A stretch of DNA of 64,000 nucleotides from Clostridiales bacterium UBA1234 (GCA_002308995.1 DBWQ01000023.1:2845-66844), one strand, 5' to 3'. Counted from the first letter of the stretch, positions 35,873 through 46,065 are shown. The notes: generated by a model from the letters alone, not told the origin. Numbers and translations: made by a program.

Positions 35873-37288
35873 TTAAACACTTTCATATAATTTGGCATAT
35901 TCTTTTGCCGAAACTTCCCAAGAAAAATTCTCTTGCATCACTCTTTTTCTCAGCATATCCCATTCTTTTGTATTTTCATATACCTCTAACGCCTTTTTGG
36001 TTACCTCTACTAAATCATCCACTTTATGTCCCCAAAAAGTAAAACCATTGCCATGTTCTTTATCTCCCAAGTATCCCGTAATGGTATCACGAAGTCCTCC
36101 TGTGCATCTCGCAATCGGGATTGTCCCATAACGAAAACTAATTAATTGTGAAAGACCACAAGGCTCAAATAAGGATGGCATCAAAAAGATATCAGAGCTA
36201 GCATAAATGCGCTTCGAAAGTTCACCATCAAACACATTATTGACGGATACCTTTTCTGGATACTTTTCTGCAAGCCTCTTTAAGCGATTAATATAATGTT
36301 CTTCTCCCACACCAAGCATGACAAATTGAATGTCTTCTGTTTTTAAAATACGATTCATCCCTTCAATTAAAATATCAAACCCTTTATGCGGTACAACCCT
36401 TGAAACAACTGCAAGCATTGGCACATCTCTTTGTGGTAAATGAAGTTCCTCTTGCAAAGCATGTTTGTTTTGTGCCTTTTTATCAATTGTCTCTACCGTA
36501 TAGCGATGTACTAATGCACTATCTTTTTCAGGATTAAACTCCTCATAATCAATTCCGTTCACAATTCCCAAAAGTTTTCCTTGCTCAGCTTTTGAACGAA
36601 GCAGGCCATCATAACCAAATCCATATTTTTCTGTTTGAATCTCCTCAGCATAAGTTTTACTCACTGTCGTTACCATATCAGCATATAAAATTCCCACTTT
36701 TGTAAAACTCAAATCTCCATAAAACTCAAAGTTATCAATATTAAAATATTCATCTCCAACATCAAAATGATAAATATTGCCACGATTAAACCTGCCATTA
36801 TACTCTAAATTATGCGTCGTATAAATAATTTTAGCATGATGATCATGCATAACTTCACGTACTAAAAAAGCAATGGGACCCGTTTGCCAATCATTTAAGT
36901 GCAATATGTCTGGCTGAAAACTTTTATAAAACATCGCAACTGCTCTATCAAAAAAAGCAAAGCGTTCTGCTTCATCTGGATGACAATACATCCCATTACG
37001 ATCAAAATACGTAATACTATCCACAAAATAAGTGGTTAATGTTTTGCCACTTAGTTCTTGATCATGCTTACGAATAATGCAGTTTTCTTTTTTTCCTTGC
37101 ATAAAAATAGGAAAATCACATACATACTGCATTTCCACGTTATTAATTTCTCGATACTTCGGCATCATAATAGCAATATCGTACCCCATTTTCAAAAGTT
37201 CTTTCGGAAGAGACCCTGCCACGTCAGCAAGACCACCCGACTTTGCGTATGGTGAAACTTCTGATGCCACAAATAACACTTTTTTCAT
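35873..37288 (-). CDS. glgA: Glycogen (starch) synthase, ADP-glucose dependent
   Basis: A GT5 family glycosyltransferase of 471 residues that extends alpha-1,4-glucan chains from ADP-glucose. The N-terminal KSGGLADVAGSLP carries the KxGGL motif that binds ADP-glucose. The middle contains LHLNDWQTGPIAFL, and the C-terminal half holds the sugar-nucleotide region (SLFEPCGLSQLISFRYGT) with the conserved Glu. GGAGGAG precedes the ATG; five in-frame codons before it lack a site. It is last in an operon with the 259-residue gene, lspA and rluD. No other glycogen genes are in the window. Confidence 0.95.
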   Translation of the reverse strand: MKKVLFVASEVSPYAKSGGLADVAGSLPKELLKMGYDIAIMMPKYREINNVEMQYVCDFPIFMQGKKENCIIRKHDQELSGKTLTTYFVDSITYFDRNGMYCHPDEAERFAFFDRAVAMFYKSFQPDILHLNDWQTGPIAFLVREVMHDHHAKIIYTTHNLEYNGRFNRGNIYHFDVGDEYFNIDNFEFYGDLSFTKVGILYADMVTTVSKTYAEEIQTEKYGFGYDGLLRSKAEQGKLLGIVNGIDYEEFNPEKDSALVHRYTVETIDKKAQNKHALQEELHLPQRDVPMLAVVSRVVPHKGFDILIEGMNRILKTEDIQFVMLGVGEEHYINRLKRLAEKYPEKVSVNNVFDGELSKRIYASSDIFLMPSLFEPCGLSQLISFRYGTIPIARCTGGLRDTITGYLGDKEHGNGFTFWGHKVDDLVEVTKKALEVYENTKEWDMLRKRVMQENFSWEVSAKEYAKLYESV

Positions 37289-37302
37289 TAGTAACTCCTC
37301 CA

Positions 37303-38205
37303 TTATACTTCTGTAAGACTCTCCATTACTCTTTGAAACTCACTAGGAGCTGGAGCTTCAAATTCCATATATTCATGTTTTGTAGGATGTACAAAGCCAA
37401 GAAGCTTGGCATGAAGCATTTGACTGGTAACGCCAAAAGGATTCTTGCCGCTAGAATAAACATCATCCCCCACAATAGGATACCCTATATGTGACAAATG
37501 AACACGAATTTGATGAGTTCTCCCAGTTCTCAGCGTAACCTCTAGTAGCGTATATCCTTCTCGAAAACGTTTTAACACTTTAAAATCACTACGAGCTTCA
37601 CGGCCATTTTTTACCACCGCCATCTTTTTGCGGTCGGTTGGATGACGACCAATGGGAAGTTCAATAACGCCATTATCTTCTTTGACAATCCCTTTGACGA
37701 AAGCAAGATAAATCTTTTTGGTGGTTCTATTTTTAATCTGACTGGCTATATCTTGATGTGCATAATTATTTTTGGCAACTACCAAGACACCTGTCGTATT
37801 TTTATCCAATCGATGAATAATCCCTGGTCTAAATTCTCCATTGACATCTGATAAAGAAGTTCTTCCTAATAATGCATTTACCAATGTCCCAGAATAATTA
37901 CCACTAGCAGGATGTACCACCATTCCCTTAGGTTTATTAATCACAACAATATCTTCATCTTCATAAAGAATATCTAGAAAAATATTTTCTGCTTGAATCG
38001 TTTGATCCACCTCTTTTTCTATCTCTTGTGGAATCGTGATTTCATCATTCGTAGAAACTTTTGTCGATACTTTGACCGTTTTTCCATTGAGTAAAATCTT
38101 GCCTTCCTTAATTAAACTCTGCGCTAAGCTTCTTGTTATTCTGATATCTAATAACGGAATCACAGCATCTATTCTCATCTGATGATAGTTTTCTTCAACT
38201 TTCAT
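37303..38205 (-). CDS. rluD: RluD-type 23S rRNA pseudouridine synthase
   Basis: A 300-residue enzyme of the RluA/RluD family. An N-terminal S4 domain (LAQSLIKEGKILLNGK) is followed by the catalytic domain with INKPKGMVVHP, the active-site HRLDKNTTGVLVVAKN (Asp) and RTHQIRVHLSHIGYPIVGD. It lies 15 bases after lspA and 14 before glgA. The lspA-rluD order is common in Firmicutes. The target uridine cannot be settled from sequence alone. Confidence 0.95.
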   Translation of the reverse strand: MKVEENYHQMRIDAVIPLLDIRITRSLAQSLIKEGKILLNGKTVKVSTKVSTNDEITIPQEIEKEVDQTIQAENIFLDILYEDEDIVVINKPKGMVVHPASGNYSGTLVNALLGRTSLSDVNGEFRPGIIHRLDKNTTGVLVVAKNNYAHQDIASQIKNRTTKKIYLAFVKGIVKEDNGVIELPIGRHPTDRKKMAVVKNGREARSDFKVLKRFREGYTLLEVTLRTGRTHQIRVHLSHIGYPIVGDDVYSSGKNPFGVTSQMLHAKLLGFVHPTKHEYMEFEAPAPSEFQRVMESLTEV

Positions 38206-38220
38206 GAACTCCTCCTAAAG

Positions 38221-38649
38221 CTATACTTCGCTATCTGTTCCTATTACCATAAGCGTTTGGAAAATTAAGCCGATGGCGCCAAACACTACCATCAAATCTG
38301 CCAAATTGCATACACCAAAAGGTTGAATAAATAAATAATCTACAACAAATCCTCTAAAAATTCTATCTAGTACATTACTAATACCACCAGCCAAAACTGC
38401 TTTCCAACAAAAACGGATTTTATCATAACGCTGTGTGGTTAAATAAAAAATAATCGTAATTAATAACAAAATGCAAATCGAAAGGACAATTAATGTCGTA
38501 TTTTGTCCTTCTGCAAAACCAAAGGCAGTACCAGTATTCTCCATATACCTCACTTCTAACCATTTAGGAATAAGTACCTCCATAGGTTTTGACTGATAAG
38601 CAAAATACTTAATCGCTTGATCTAGAATAATCAATAAAACAATAACCAT
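38221..38649 (-). CDS. lspA: Signal peptidase II (lipoprotein signal peptidase)
   Basis: A 142-residue membrane aspartyl protease that cuts lipoprotein signal peptides. It has four hydrophobic segments. The conserved pieces are MENTGTAFGF, LAGGISNVLDRIFRGFVVDYLF (first Asp in NVLDR) and FGVCNLADLMVVFG (second Asp in NLAD). It is slightly shorter than usual at the N-terminus. Its start codon overlaps the stop of the upstream gene by one base (TAATG), a sign of coupling. Lgt, which acts just before it in lipoprotein maturation, is encoded at 53 kb. Confidence 0.94.
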   Translation of the reverse strand: MVIVLLIILDQAIKYFAYQSKPMEVLIPKWLEVRYMENTGTAFGFAEGQNTTLIVLSICILLLITIIFYLTTQRYDKIRFCWKAVLAGGISNVLDRIFRGFVVDYLFIQPFGVCNLADLMVVFGAIGLIFQTLMVIGTDSEV

Positions 38650-39428
38650 TATTCCCCTCTCCCTTCTTCATATGTTTTCTCATTAGATGCTATCTCCGCC
38701 CCTTTTTCCATTGTAGGAGCTTGATTTAGCTCACGTTTTGGAAAACTTGTTTTTTCCTGAGCATCCTTTTCTGATGCTGATGGCATCTTATTGATAGCAA
38801 GATTTTTCTCTAAATAGTCATCCACCAAGCTACCAATTTGATCAAATAACTTTTGTTGCTGTACATTAACAGGCACCAAAGCCGTCTGTACTTCCCTTTT
38901 TAAAACTGCCTCTACATCTAGATTCACAAAATCACACTCTTTGATTGTCTCTTTGATGCAATCCACTGGAGATAAAATACCGGGGTTTTGGACAGAAGTC
39001 GTCACAAAACCAGCCCTTTCTGCTCTTGGTTTAACGAAACGTCTTTCCAAATAAGCAATCACTTTTTGGTATTCTTCTCGATTTTTCTTTTTTTTCGTCA
39101 ATCCACGTACCACATCCAAAAATGAGATATTTTCTTCTTTCGCATCAAACTCTGTGATAGCCAAAAGATACGCCGTAATATTTTGTTTTAAGACATTTAA
39201 ATACTCCCCATTTTGCACCAAAACAGCTCTACTTTGTAGGGCATGTTTTGCTGTCATCTCATTTTCATCAAAGCACTCCGCCTTATGCTCAAGCACCTGT
39301 GCAGTTGGAGTTGGCTTAGTACATGTATACCATTTATATTCCGTTAAATATCTTTCTAAACTGTTTTTATATTCATCGTACTCTTCCTTGGTGCGGATGG
39401 ACTTTAATGGTCTGATTCTGTTTTCCAT
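38649..39428 (-). CDS. Hypothetical protein, 259 aa, first gene of the lspA operon
   Basis: Not recognised. The protein is soluble, charged and mostly helical by composition, with a basic stretch (LTKKKKNREEYQKVIAYL) in the middle and a disordered Glu/Lys/Ser-rich last 50 residues. AAAGGA lies upstream of the ATG. Translation is coupled to lspA by a one-base overlap, and the promoter is divergent from that of dxs. Context gives no clear function. Confidence 0.75.
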   Translation of the reverse strand: MENRIRPLKSIRTKEEYDEYKNSLERYLTEYKWYTCTKPTPTAQVLEHKAECFDENEMTAKHALQSRAVLVQNGEYLNVLKQNITAYLLAITEFDAKEENISFLDVVRGLTKKKKNREEYQKVIAYLERRFVKPRAERAGFVTTSVQNPGILSPVDCIKETIKECDFVNLDVEAVLKREVQTALVPVNVQQQKLFDQIGSLVDDYLEKNLAINKMPSASEKDAQEKTSFPKRELNQAPTMEKGAEIASNEKTYEEGRGE

Positions 39429-39463
39429 TTATTTACATCCTTTCCTTCTTTTGTATCATTTCT

Positions 39464-39492
39464 ATTATACTAATAAGTTTTTACGATTACAA
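39464..39492 (-). promoter_or_regulatory. SigA-type promoter of the lspA operon
   Basis: Minus strand TTGTAA (39487-39492), 17-base spacer, TATAAT (39464-39469). Its -35 directly abuts the -35 of the dxs promoter. Confidence 0.75.
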
Positions 39493-39521
39493 TTGTTTTT
39501 TGCCTTTTTCGATGATATAAT
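39493..39521 (+). promoter_or_regulatory. SigA-type promoter of dxs
   Basis: TTGTTT (39493-39498), 17-base spacer, TATAAT (39516-39521), with extended TGA. Confidence 0.78.
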
Positions 39522-39545
39522 GTCCACACAGAAAGAAGGAGATTT

Positions 39546-41394
39546 ATGTCAAGTATATTAGACACCATTCATAGTTTAGAAGACTATAAACAATTAAATA
39601 AAGACGCTCTTCTTCCCTTATCGAGTGAAATTCGAGAGTTTTTAATCGACTCCATTTCCAAAACAGGAGGTCATTTAGCTCCCAATTTAGGGGTGGTAGA
39701 ACTTACCATGGCCTTACACTATGTGTTTGATTCTCCTAACGATAAGATTATTTTTGACGTTGGTCATCAATGTTATGTACACAAAATACTAACCGGTAGA
39801 AAAGATAGATTTACAACGCTTCGCAAGCTTCGGTGGGATGAGCGGTTTTCCTAAATCACGCGAAAGTATTCATGATGTTTTTGATACCGGACACAGTAGC
39901 ACCTCTATCTCCTCAGCTATCGGCATCGCTACCGCAAATCGCTTATCAGGAAATGATCACTTTGCGGTAGCTGTGATTGGAGATGGTGCCTTAACAGGTG
40001 GCCTTGCATTTGAAGGATTAAACAACGCCAAAAACGCAAACCTTATCGTGGTTTTAAACGATAATCAAATGTCTATCTCACCTAGTGTTGGCAATTTAGC
40101 ACTTCATCTTACCAAACTTCGTTCTAGCAAACGCTATGCCACCAGTAAAAGAGATGTTAGAAAATTTTTAGGAAGAATTCCAAAAGTAGGTCATTTCTTA
40201 ATTCGTTTGATTGAGTCTATTAAAAATGCCATTCGTGAGCCACTACTTCCAAAAGCTGTGTTATTTGAGCAATTTGGTTTTACTTATTTAGGTCCCATTG
40301 ATGGTCATGATTTAAATACACTGATTGAGATTTTAGAAAGAGCTAAACATTTAAATAAGCCGGTACTCGTACACACCATTACCAAAAAAGGAAAAGGCTA
40401 CTCGTTTGCAGAAGAAAATCCTGACAAATTCCACAGTATCGGTCCCTTTGATAAAGAAACTGGTGAACCAATCTCTTTAAAGCAAGATTCTTACTCCAAA
40501 ACATTTGGAAACACCCTATGTAAGCTTGCCAAAGAAAATAAAAAAATTGTTGCCATTACAGCAGCAATGCCTGGTGGAACTGGTTTATCAGAGTTTATGA
40601 AACAATATCCTGAGCGATTTTTTGATGTTGGCCTTGCAGAAGAACATGCCGTCACGTTTGCTTCCGGTCTTGCGAAAGAAGGGTTTATTCCTTTCTTTGC
40701 CGTCTACTCCACCTTTTTACAGCGCTCCTATGACCAAATCGTTCACGATGTTGCTCTTCAAAAATTACCGGTTATTTTCATGATTGATCGAGCTGGTATT
40801 GTGGGAAATGATGGCGAAACCCATCACGGTATTTTTGATTTATCCTATCTCTCTCACATTCCAAACATGGTAATCATGGCTCCTAAAGATGGTAATGAAC
40901 TAAACAAAATGATAAGACAAGCCATTGCCTTAAAAAGGCCTGTTGCCATTCGTTATCCACGTGATGGGTATTATGAACATCTTTCTCCAAAAGATACCCC
41001 GTGTACTTTAGGTAAAGCAGAGATTCTTCAAAAAGGAACCGATTTGACCATCATTGGATTTGGCAAAACTGTTGCCACAGCAATGAAAATTGCCGAACTA
41101 AAAAAAGAAAAATCCATTGAGGTTATCAATTTACGCTATTTAAGACCTCTCGATAAAAAAACGATTATCAAAAGTATTCAAAAGACTAAAAATGTCGTCG
41201 TAATAGAAGACAATGTGATAAATGGTGGCGTATGTAGTAGTATCAAAGATATACTCTTGCAGGTACCCCATGCGAAAGCTTCGTTTTTTGCATACCCTGA
41301 CGAGTTTATCAAACATGGCGATACCAAAGAAATTGAAAAAGAGTATCATATGACAGCAGAAGAAATTGCAAGGATTCTCTTTCCCAACAAATAA
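39546..41394 (+). CDS. dxs: 1-deoxy-D-xylulose-5-phosphate synthase, needs +1 shift at CGG
   Basis: The entry enzyme of the MEP isoprenoid pathway; thiamine diphosphate joins pyruvate and glyceraldehyde 3-phosphate. With one +1 shift it is 615 residues, the normal length. Before the shift: HLAPNLGVVELTMALHYVF and DVGHQCYVHKILTGR. After it: GFPKSRES, the ThDP motif GDGALTGG, LNDNQMSISPSVG, and GLAEEHAVTFASGLA with the catalytic Glu. The frames join at codon 96, CTT-CGG-T read as CTT-(C)-GGT, giving KLGGMSGFP with the conserved Gly-Gly. Unshifted translation ends six codons later. As the only MEP entry gene seen here it is probably essential. AAGGAG precedes the ATG. Confidence 0.95.
39831..39833 (+). 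other. CGG +1 recoding site in dxs
   Basis: In-phase CGG (codon 96) after CTT. Skipping C gives GGT, the first Gly of the conserved Gly-Gly-x-Ser-Gly-Phe-Pro stretch. Confidence 0.93.
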
Positions 41395-41668
41395 GCAAAA
41401 GACAGACGTTGGTTAATCCATGACACTAGATTTTTGGTATCAAATCTTGGCTTGTGCTCTTAGCTCATAGAAGAACATAATAAAAGGAACAAACAGCAGG
41501 TAGAATTTTTGCAAAGGGAGACTCCCGTACACGGGCACGGGCCTTGCTAAAAATTCACCTGCTGTATTTTTATCCTTTTATTTGTTTTCTAATTCGCTTC
41601 GGCAAAGTCGCCTGATTTGATACCAAAAAATCTAGTGTAAGTGCTTTTAAAAACGTCTGTCTTTTGCT
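41394..41668. repeat. Long intergenic palindrome, element C
   Basis: Outer arms agcaaaagacagacg (from 41394) and cgtctgtcttttgct (41654-41668) are exact. Next come cactagatttttggtatcaa and its complement, then paired cagcaggt...acctgctg arms around gaattttt and aaaaattc, with a GC-rich tip. It lies between the convergent dxs and mgtC genes, could terminate both, and shares its layout (cag arm, A/T block, GC tip) with element B. No coding content is seen. Confidence 0.75.
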
Positions 41669-41679
41669 ATACACTCTTT

Positions 41680-42405
41680 TTATTTCATTTCTTCAATATG
41701 TGACATATATTCTAGTGTTGCCATCGCTTTAATAATTTCTTCATGTGTTTTATATTTTTTAAGCTCAGCACTTTCGATAGATAAAGCTACGGTATACACG
41801 CTAAGACCTGAATTTGCATAGGCTGGGTTAACTTCGATATCATCAATTCGAAGACCTAGCTTACGAATCACCGTTACTAAATCTTGTAAATACGTTGGGT
41901 CTTTTAGTTCAATATGAACTTCAAAATGATTAGAACGATCTTTTAAGTATCTTTCAAATGGTGGGAAAAATGATAAACTACAAATAAAGGCAAAAAATGA
42001 AGCAGTTGCAATCGTATAAAGACCCGCTCCTATACAAAGCCCCACTACACCCCATGTAAATAACCCCACTGCTGTAGTTAATCCTCTAATCTTATTTTTG
42101 GAGCTATACAAAATAGAGTTAATACTAAGAATAGCGATGCCAACAATAGCTGCTGCAGAAATAATAGGAGTCACTTGATTGTTTGAAGCAAACGCAATGT
42201 CTAGCATCATGGCAATCGTTGTGGAAAGAGAAACAAAAATAAAGGTTCTAAAACCAGCTGCATGTCGTTTGCTAGAACGCTCCATTCCCACGATGGCGCC
42301 AAGTACCATCGTTAACAATATTCGAAAAAGAATCGCATACGAATTCAGGGACATTGACCATTCTCCCAAAAAAATAGCAATTGGATCTGATACTACTAAA
42401 TTCAT
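41680..42405 (-). CDS. MgtC/SapB family membrane protein
   Basis: A 241-residue protein with about five hydrophobic segments followed by a soluble C-terminal domain. The MgtC signature is visible in GAIVGMERSSKRHAAGFRTF, GIAILSINSILY and GLTTAVGLFTWGVVGLCIG. Family members help growth at low magnesium or modulate ATP synthase in pathogens; the role here is unproven. The ATG seven bases after AGGAGG is chosen over an in-frame GTG two codons earlier. It follows the Kef-type gene by 11 bases. Confidence 0.88.
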   Translation of the reverse strand: MNLVVSDPIAIFLGEWSMSLNSYAILFRILLTMVLGAIVGMERSSKRHAAGFRTFIFVSLSTTIAMMLDIAFASNNQVTPIISAAAIVGIAILSINSILYSSKNKIRGLTTAVGLFTWGVVGLCIGAGLYTIATASFFAFICSLSFFPPFERYLKDRSNHFEVHIELKDPTYLQDLVTVIRKLGLRIDDIEVNPAYANSGLSVYTVALSIESAELKKYKTHEEIIKAMATLEYMSHIEEMK

Positions 42406-42416
42406 TTTCACTCCTC

Positions 42417-43857
42417 CTATCTTCTTCTAAAACGTAAATAGTTTCTATTGTAACCAATTCTTTGTTCCTCATACCCCTCCATAAACGCCTGCTCATTTTC
42501 TTCGAGCCATGTTTTATGTTTTGGTATTTCTTCTTGTATTTTTTGAATTCTTTCAATTAATAAATCCACATCATTTTTAATCTTGCCATTTTCATTAAAT
42601 TGCTTTGCTGGTACCAAATCTTCTAGTTTTTCAGAATACGATTTTGATAAATATAGTGAAAGCTTAGCACAAGCAGGCCCAATTAATTCATACAGCACGC
42701 TAGATGCTAAAATAATAGTTTCTAGTGCCACACCTACTTCGCCTCCTAGCACTCTGGCACCAAGTGCTGCAAGACCAATGGCAACTCCCGCTTGCGGTAT
42801 TAATGCTAAACCTAAATAATTTCTCACAAGCTTTCCCTTTTTCGCAAGCATACATCCGTAAATATGCACCAAAGTATTTGCCTACAATTCTTACTAAAAA
42901 ATAAATAATCCCTATTCCTATCAAAGGAATACTTCCTACTATCGTTGAAGAATTCACTAAGGCATCTAGTTTAAACCCAATCCCTGATTTCACAAAAAAG
43001 AGTAATAAAATTGGCGGACTAAAATAATTCACTTGTTTAAAAATACGATCATCTTTGGCTAGGTTCATATAAATCATACCCATTGACATACAACCAAGAA
43101 GTGGTGAAATATCTAAGGTGGTGCAAATGCCACAAAACCCAAATAGTAAAGCAATGGCAATAATCAATCGATTGTCGGTGGAACGTCTTTCTGGAAGAAG
43201 AAGCTTTAAGAACACCCCAAAAATACCGCCTAGAATTAAAACAGCTACGTTTACCAATAACGGAGTAACAACACTAGAAAAACTAATGGAAGAACCACCT
43301 ACTATTGATGCAGTTGCCACAGAAACGGCAATGCTATAAGCGACAAGTCCCACCAAATCATCTAGTGCTACGACTTGTAAAAGTGTTTCAACAAAATCCC
43401 CCTTTGCACCTGTTTGGCGAATGGTCATCATCGTAGACGCAGGCGCTGTAGCAGAAGCAAGCGCTGCCAAAACAATCGAAAAAGCTAAATTTAATTTTAA
43501 AAGATAAAACATGACTACAAACACCAAAAGCGAAGCTGTAAGAGCTTCAAATAAAGTAATTATTAAGACTTTTTTTCCATTCTTTTTTAAAACAGAAAAC
43601 TCAAAAAACTCACCCACACTAAATGCAATAAAAGCAAGTGCAATATCAGATAAAAAAGTCATATTAGAGACAACTGTCATTGGAACCATACGAAATGCAT
43701 ATGGTCCAATTAAAATACCTGCTAAAATGTATGCTGTTACGTTGGGTAATTTTAGTTTTTTGGTAATTCTCGTCATGACAAAGCCACTCATTAACATGAT
43801 GGCAATCGTCACAATCATATTCGCTTCCGGTGTCATTCGTTCAAATAAAGACTGCAT
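42417..43857 (-). CDS. Kef-type cation:proton antiporter (CPA2), needs +1 shift at CGG
   Basis: With one +1 shift this is a 479-residue antiporter: about twelve membrane segments (residues 10-410) and a short cytoplasmic tail with no TrkA-N domain. Family features are SDIALAFIAFSVGEFFEF, SATAPASTMMTIRQTGAKGDF (the region of the ion-binding Asp) and VALDDLVGLVAYS. The frame changes at codon 334, TTA-CGG-A read TTA-(C)-GGA, joining GKYFGAYL to GCMLAKKGKLVRNYLGL. The chosen ATG at 43857 has AAGGAG upstream. Likely substrate is Na+ or K+; this cannot be told apart by eye. Confidence 0.88.
42856..42858 (-). other. CGG +1 recoding site in the Kef-type antiporter
   Basis: In-phase CGG (codon 334) after TTA. 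Skipping C gives GGA and restores the last membrane segments. Confidence 0.9.
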
Positions 43858-43898
43858 ATTTTTCTCCTTTAATGGCGACTTAAAATCGCCGCTACAAT

Positions 43899-45061
43899 TT
43901 ATTTGGTTCGATATCTTGAAATGTTTAACAAAATTCCACAACATGCTAGCAAAATAATCAGTGCTGTTCCTCCATAGCTAAAAAATGGAAGTGGCACACC
44001 GGTAACTGGCATCGAGGACGATACAACGGCAATACTAAATAATGCTTGAATGCCAATCATTGTGGTAATTCCCACAGCCACTAAAGAGCCAAACATATCA
44101 GGTGCTCTCATGGCAATGGTTATTCCTCTCCATATAAAAATGGCAAATAAAATCATGACCGCAACCACACCAATAAAGCCAAGTTCTTCTGCTAAAATGG
44201 CAAATATAAAATCATTATGTGGTTCTGGAATATACATGTATTTTTGTGTACTCTTACCAAGTCCTACGCCAAATAAGCCACCAGATCCTATCGCATATAG
44301 TGACTGAATAATTTGCCAACCATCTCCGAAGTTTATCTTGCCATGGATCTAAGAAAATAATAACCCTCTTCCAACGATACTCTGAAGTTTTCGCTAAAAT
44401 ATAACAAGCAAGTACTCCCAATGAGCCAAGGGGAATAATATGAAGCCATCTTGCTCCGGCTGTAAATAAAATCGCTGCCCCAATCACAAGCATAATTACC
44501 GTGGCACTCATGTGTGGCTCTGCCAATAATAAGCCTGAAATGATTACCAATAAAACTAAATAAGGAACTAATCCTGTAAAAAACTTTTTAATTTTCTCTG
44601 GCTTTTTCGCAATCTTAGCAGACATAAAAATAATAAGTGCAATTTTCATCACTTCGGATGGCTGAAATTGAATTCCAATATTAATCCAACGCGTGGCATC
44701 ATTTCTCGTAACACCAATGCCAGGGACAAAAATGAGTAGTAATAAACCAATTGCTCCGAATCATCATTAAATCAGCTATTCTTCCCTTATAGATACGATA
44801 ATCTACCAAAGAAAGAACAAACATGATAGCAATGCCTAATAACGCATTCTTCGCTTGACTTTTAAAGAAATAATAACTATCCCCATTATACGTTAAGGCA
44901 CTAGGAGCGCTTGCACTTAATACCATCATTAACCCAATCCCTAGCAAAACAAAAATGGTAACTAGCAATCCAATATCTAAACGTTTTCCTTTTCTTTTGA
45001 TTAATTGATTTCCAGGGCTCTTTACAAGCGCCTTGCTTTCTTCTACAGCGATTAGACTCAC
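43899..45061 (-). CDS. ftsW: FtsW/SpoVE-type SEDS glycosyltransferase, needs two +1 shifts at CGG
   Basis: The peptidoglycan polymerase of cell division (SEDS family). Reading through two +1 shifts gives 386 residues with ten membrane segments. Shift one (codon 102, ATT-CGG-A) joins IADLMMI to GAIGLLLLIFVPGIG. Shift two (codon 245, CTT-CGG-A) joins DPWQDKL to GDGWQIIQSLYAIGSGG, the family's best-conserved stretch. The catalytic Asp region lies in LAEELGFIGVV downstream of shift two. Neither shift alone gives a working protein. The GTG start is the only early candidate and sits close to AAGGGG. The gene follows mraY by 20 bases at the end of the dcw cluster. Confidence 0.93.
44326..44328 (-). 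other. Second CGG +1 recoding site in ftsW
   Basis: In-phase CGG (codon 245) after CTT. Skipping C yields GGA, the Gly before Asp-Gly-Trp-Gln. Confidence 0.93.
44756..44758 (-). other. First CGG +1 recoding site in ftsW
   Basis: In-phase CGG (codon 102) after ATT. Skipping C yields GGA within a membrane segment. Confidence 0.93.
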
Positions 45062-45081
45062 CCCTTATTGTATCTTAAACA

Positions 45082-46065
45082 CTAAACCATCAAAAATGCC
45101 AACACCGCAAGAAGAATTCCTGCAAGCCAAAATGTTGGCACAATGGCCGTTTCTTTAAACCCACATTGCTCAAAATGATGATGTAGTGGTGCCATCTTAA
45201 AAAAGCGTTTTCCATGAGTTGCTTTAAAATACACTACTTGAATCATCACAGAAATAGCTTCTAACACACAGACACCTGCTACCACCACTAAAATCAGTGG
45301 CATTTTTAATATGATTGCCACACTACAAAACGCACCACCGAGTGCAAGAGATCCTGTATCTCCCATAAATGCTCTAGCAGGATACATATTGAAGAATAAA
45401 AAGCCAATACAAGCACCAAGTACAATCGAAGAAAAAGCTGCCATTTCTTTATTTCCAAACTTGATGGAAACAATGACAAAAAACATCATAATAAAAGCCG
45501 TAATCCCAGACGCAAGACCATCAAGTCCATCTGTCAAATTCAAACTATTCGTACAGGCCAAAATAATAAAGACCATACACGGAATAAACACCCAAATTGG
45601 AAGCGTAATATACTCTTTTACAATTGGAATATAGGTTTCCGTTCCAAAATCGATTCTAGTTAAGTACACAATAAAAGCTGTTGCCACCACAATTAACCCA
45701 AGCATTTTTAAGCTTGGCTTAAGACCTTCTGTATTTTTTAGTACTAGCTTAATAAAGTCATCTATAAAGCCAATGAATCCATACCCAAGCGTCACATACG
45801 TGACAGGTCTTATATTGGGATATTTGGTTGATACCACTAGTGACACTATCAAAATAGATAGTAGCATAATAATGCCACCCATTGTTGGCGTACCTGATTT
45901 TTTTAGATGTGTTTTAGGGCCATCATCTCGCACAATTTGACCCACTTTCAATTTTTTTAAAATAGGGATAATGATAAATCCCAAAAAAATCGTTATGATA
46001 AAACTAGCCAGTAGTCCTTCCACTTCGACTGCCGTGCTATTTACCCATGTTTTAATCGTTTCCAT
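45082..46065 (-). CDS. mraY: Phospho-N-acetylmuramoyl-pentapeptide transferase
   Basis: A membrane enzyme of 327 residues that makes lipid I from UDP-MurNAc-pentapeptide and undecaprenyl phosphate. Motifs: HLKKSGTPTMGG, FIDDFIKL with paired Asp, the loop NLTDGLDGLASG, FMGDTGSLALGG and MAPLHHHFE. I start at the ATG nine bases after GGAG. Longer in-frame starts would include a CGG codon just upstream of this ATG, which then lies outside the gene. It follows murE by 34 bases. Confidence 0.96.
   Translation of the reverse strand: METIKTWVNSTAVEVEGLLASFIITIFLGFIIIPILKKLKVGQIVRDDGPKTHLKKSGTPTMGGIIMLLSILIVSLVVSTKYPNIRPVTYVTLGYGFIGFIDDFIKLVLKNTEGLKPSLKMLGLIVVATAFIVYLTRIDFGTETYIPIVKEYITLPIWVFIPCMVFIILACTNSLNLTDGLDGLASGITAFIMMFFVIVSIKFGNKEMAAFSSIVLGACIGFLFFNMYPARAFMGDTGSLALGGAFCSVAIILKMPLILVVVAGVCVLEAISVMIQVVYFKATHGKRFFKMAPLHHHFEQCGFKETAIVPTFWLAGILLAVLAFLMV

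Noticed and set aside
39546..45061. dxs and ftsW as decaying pseudogenes
   Set aside because: Apart from the CGG sites every motif is intact, there are no stop codons after correction, and the genes sit in normal operons with good promoters. Pseudogenes would show varied lesions.
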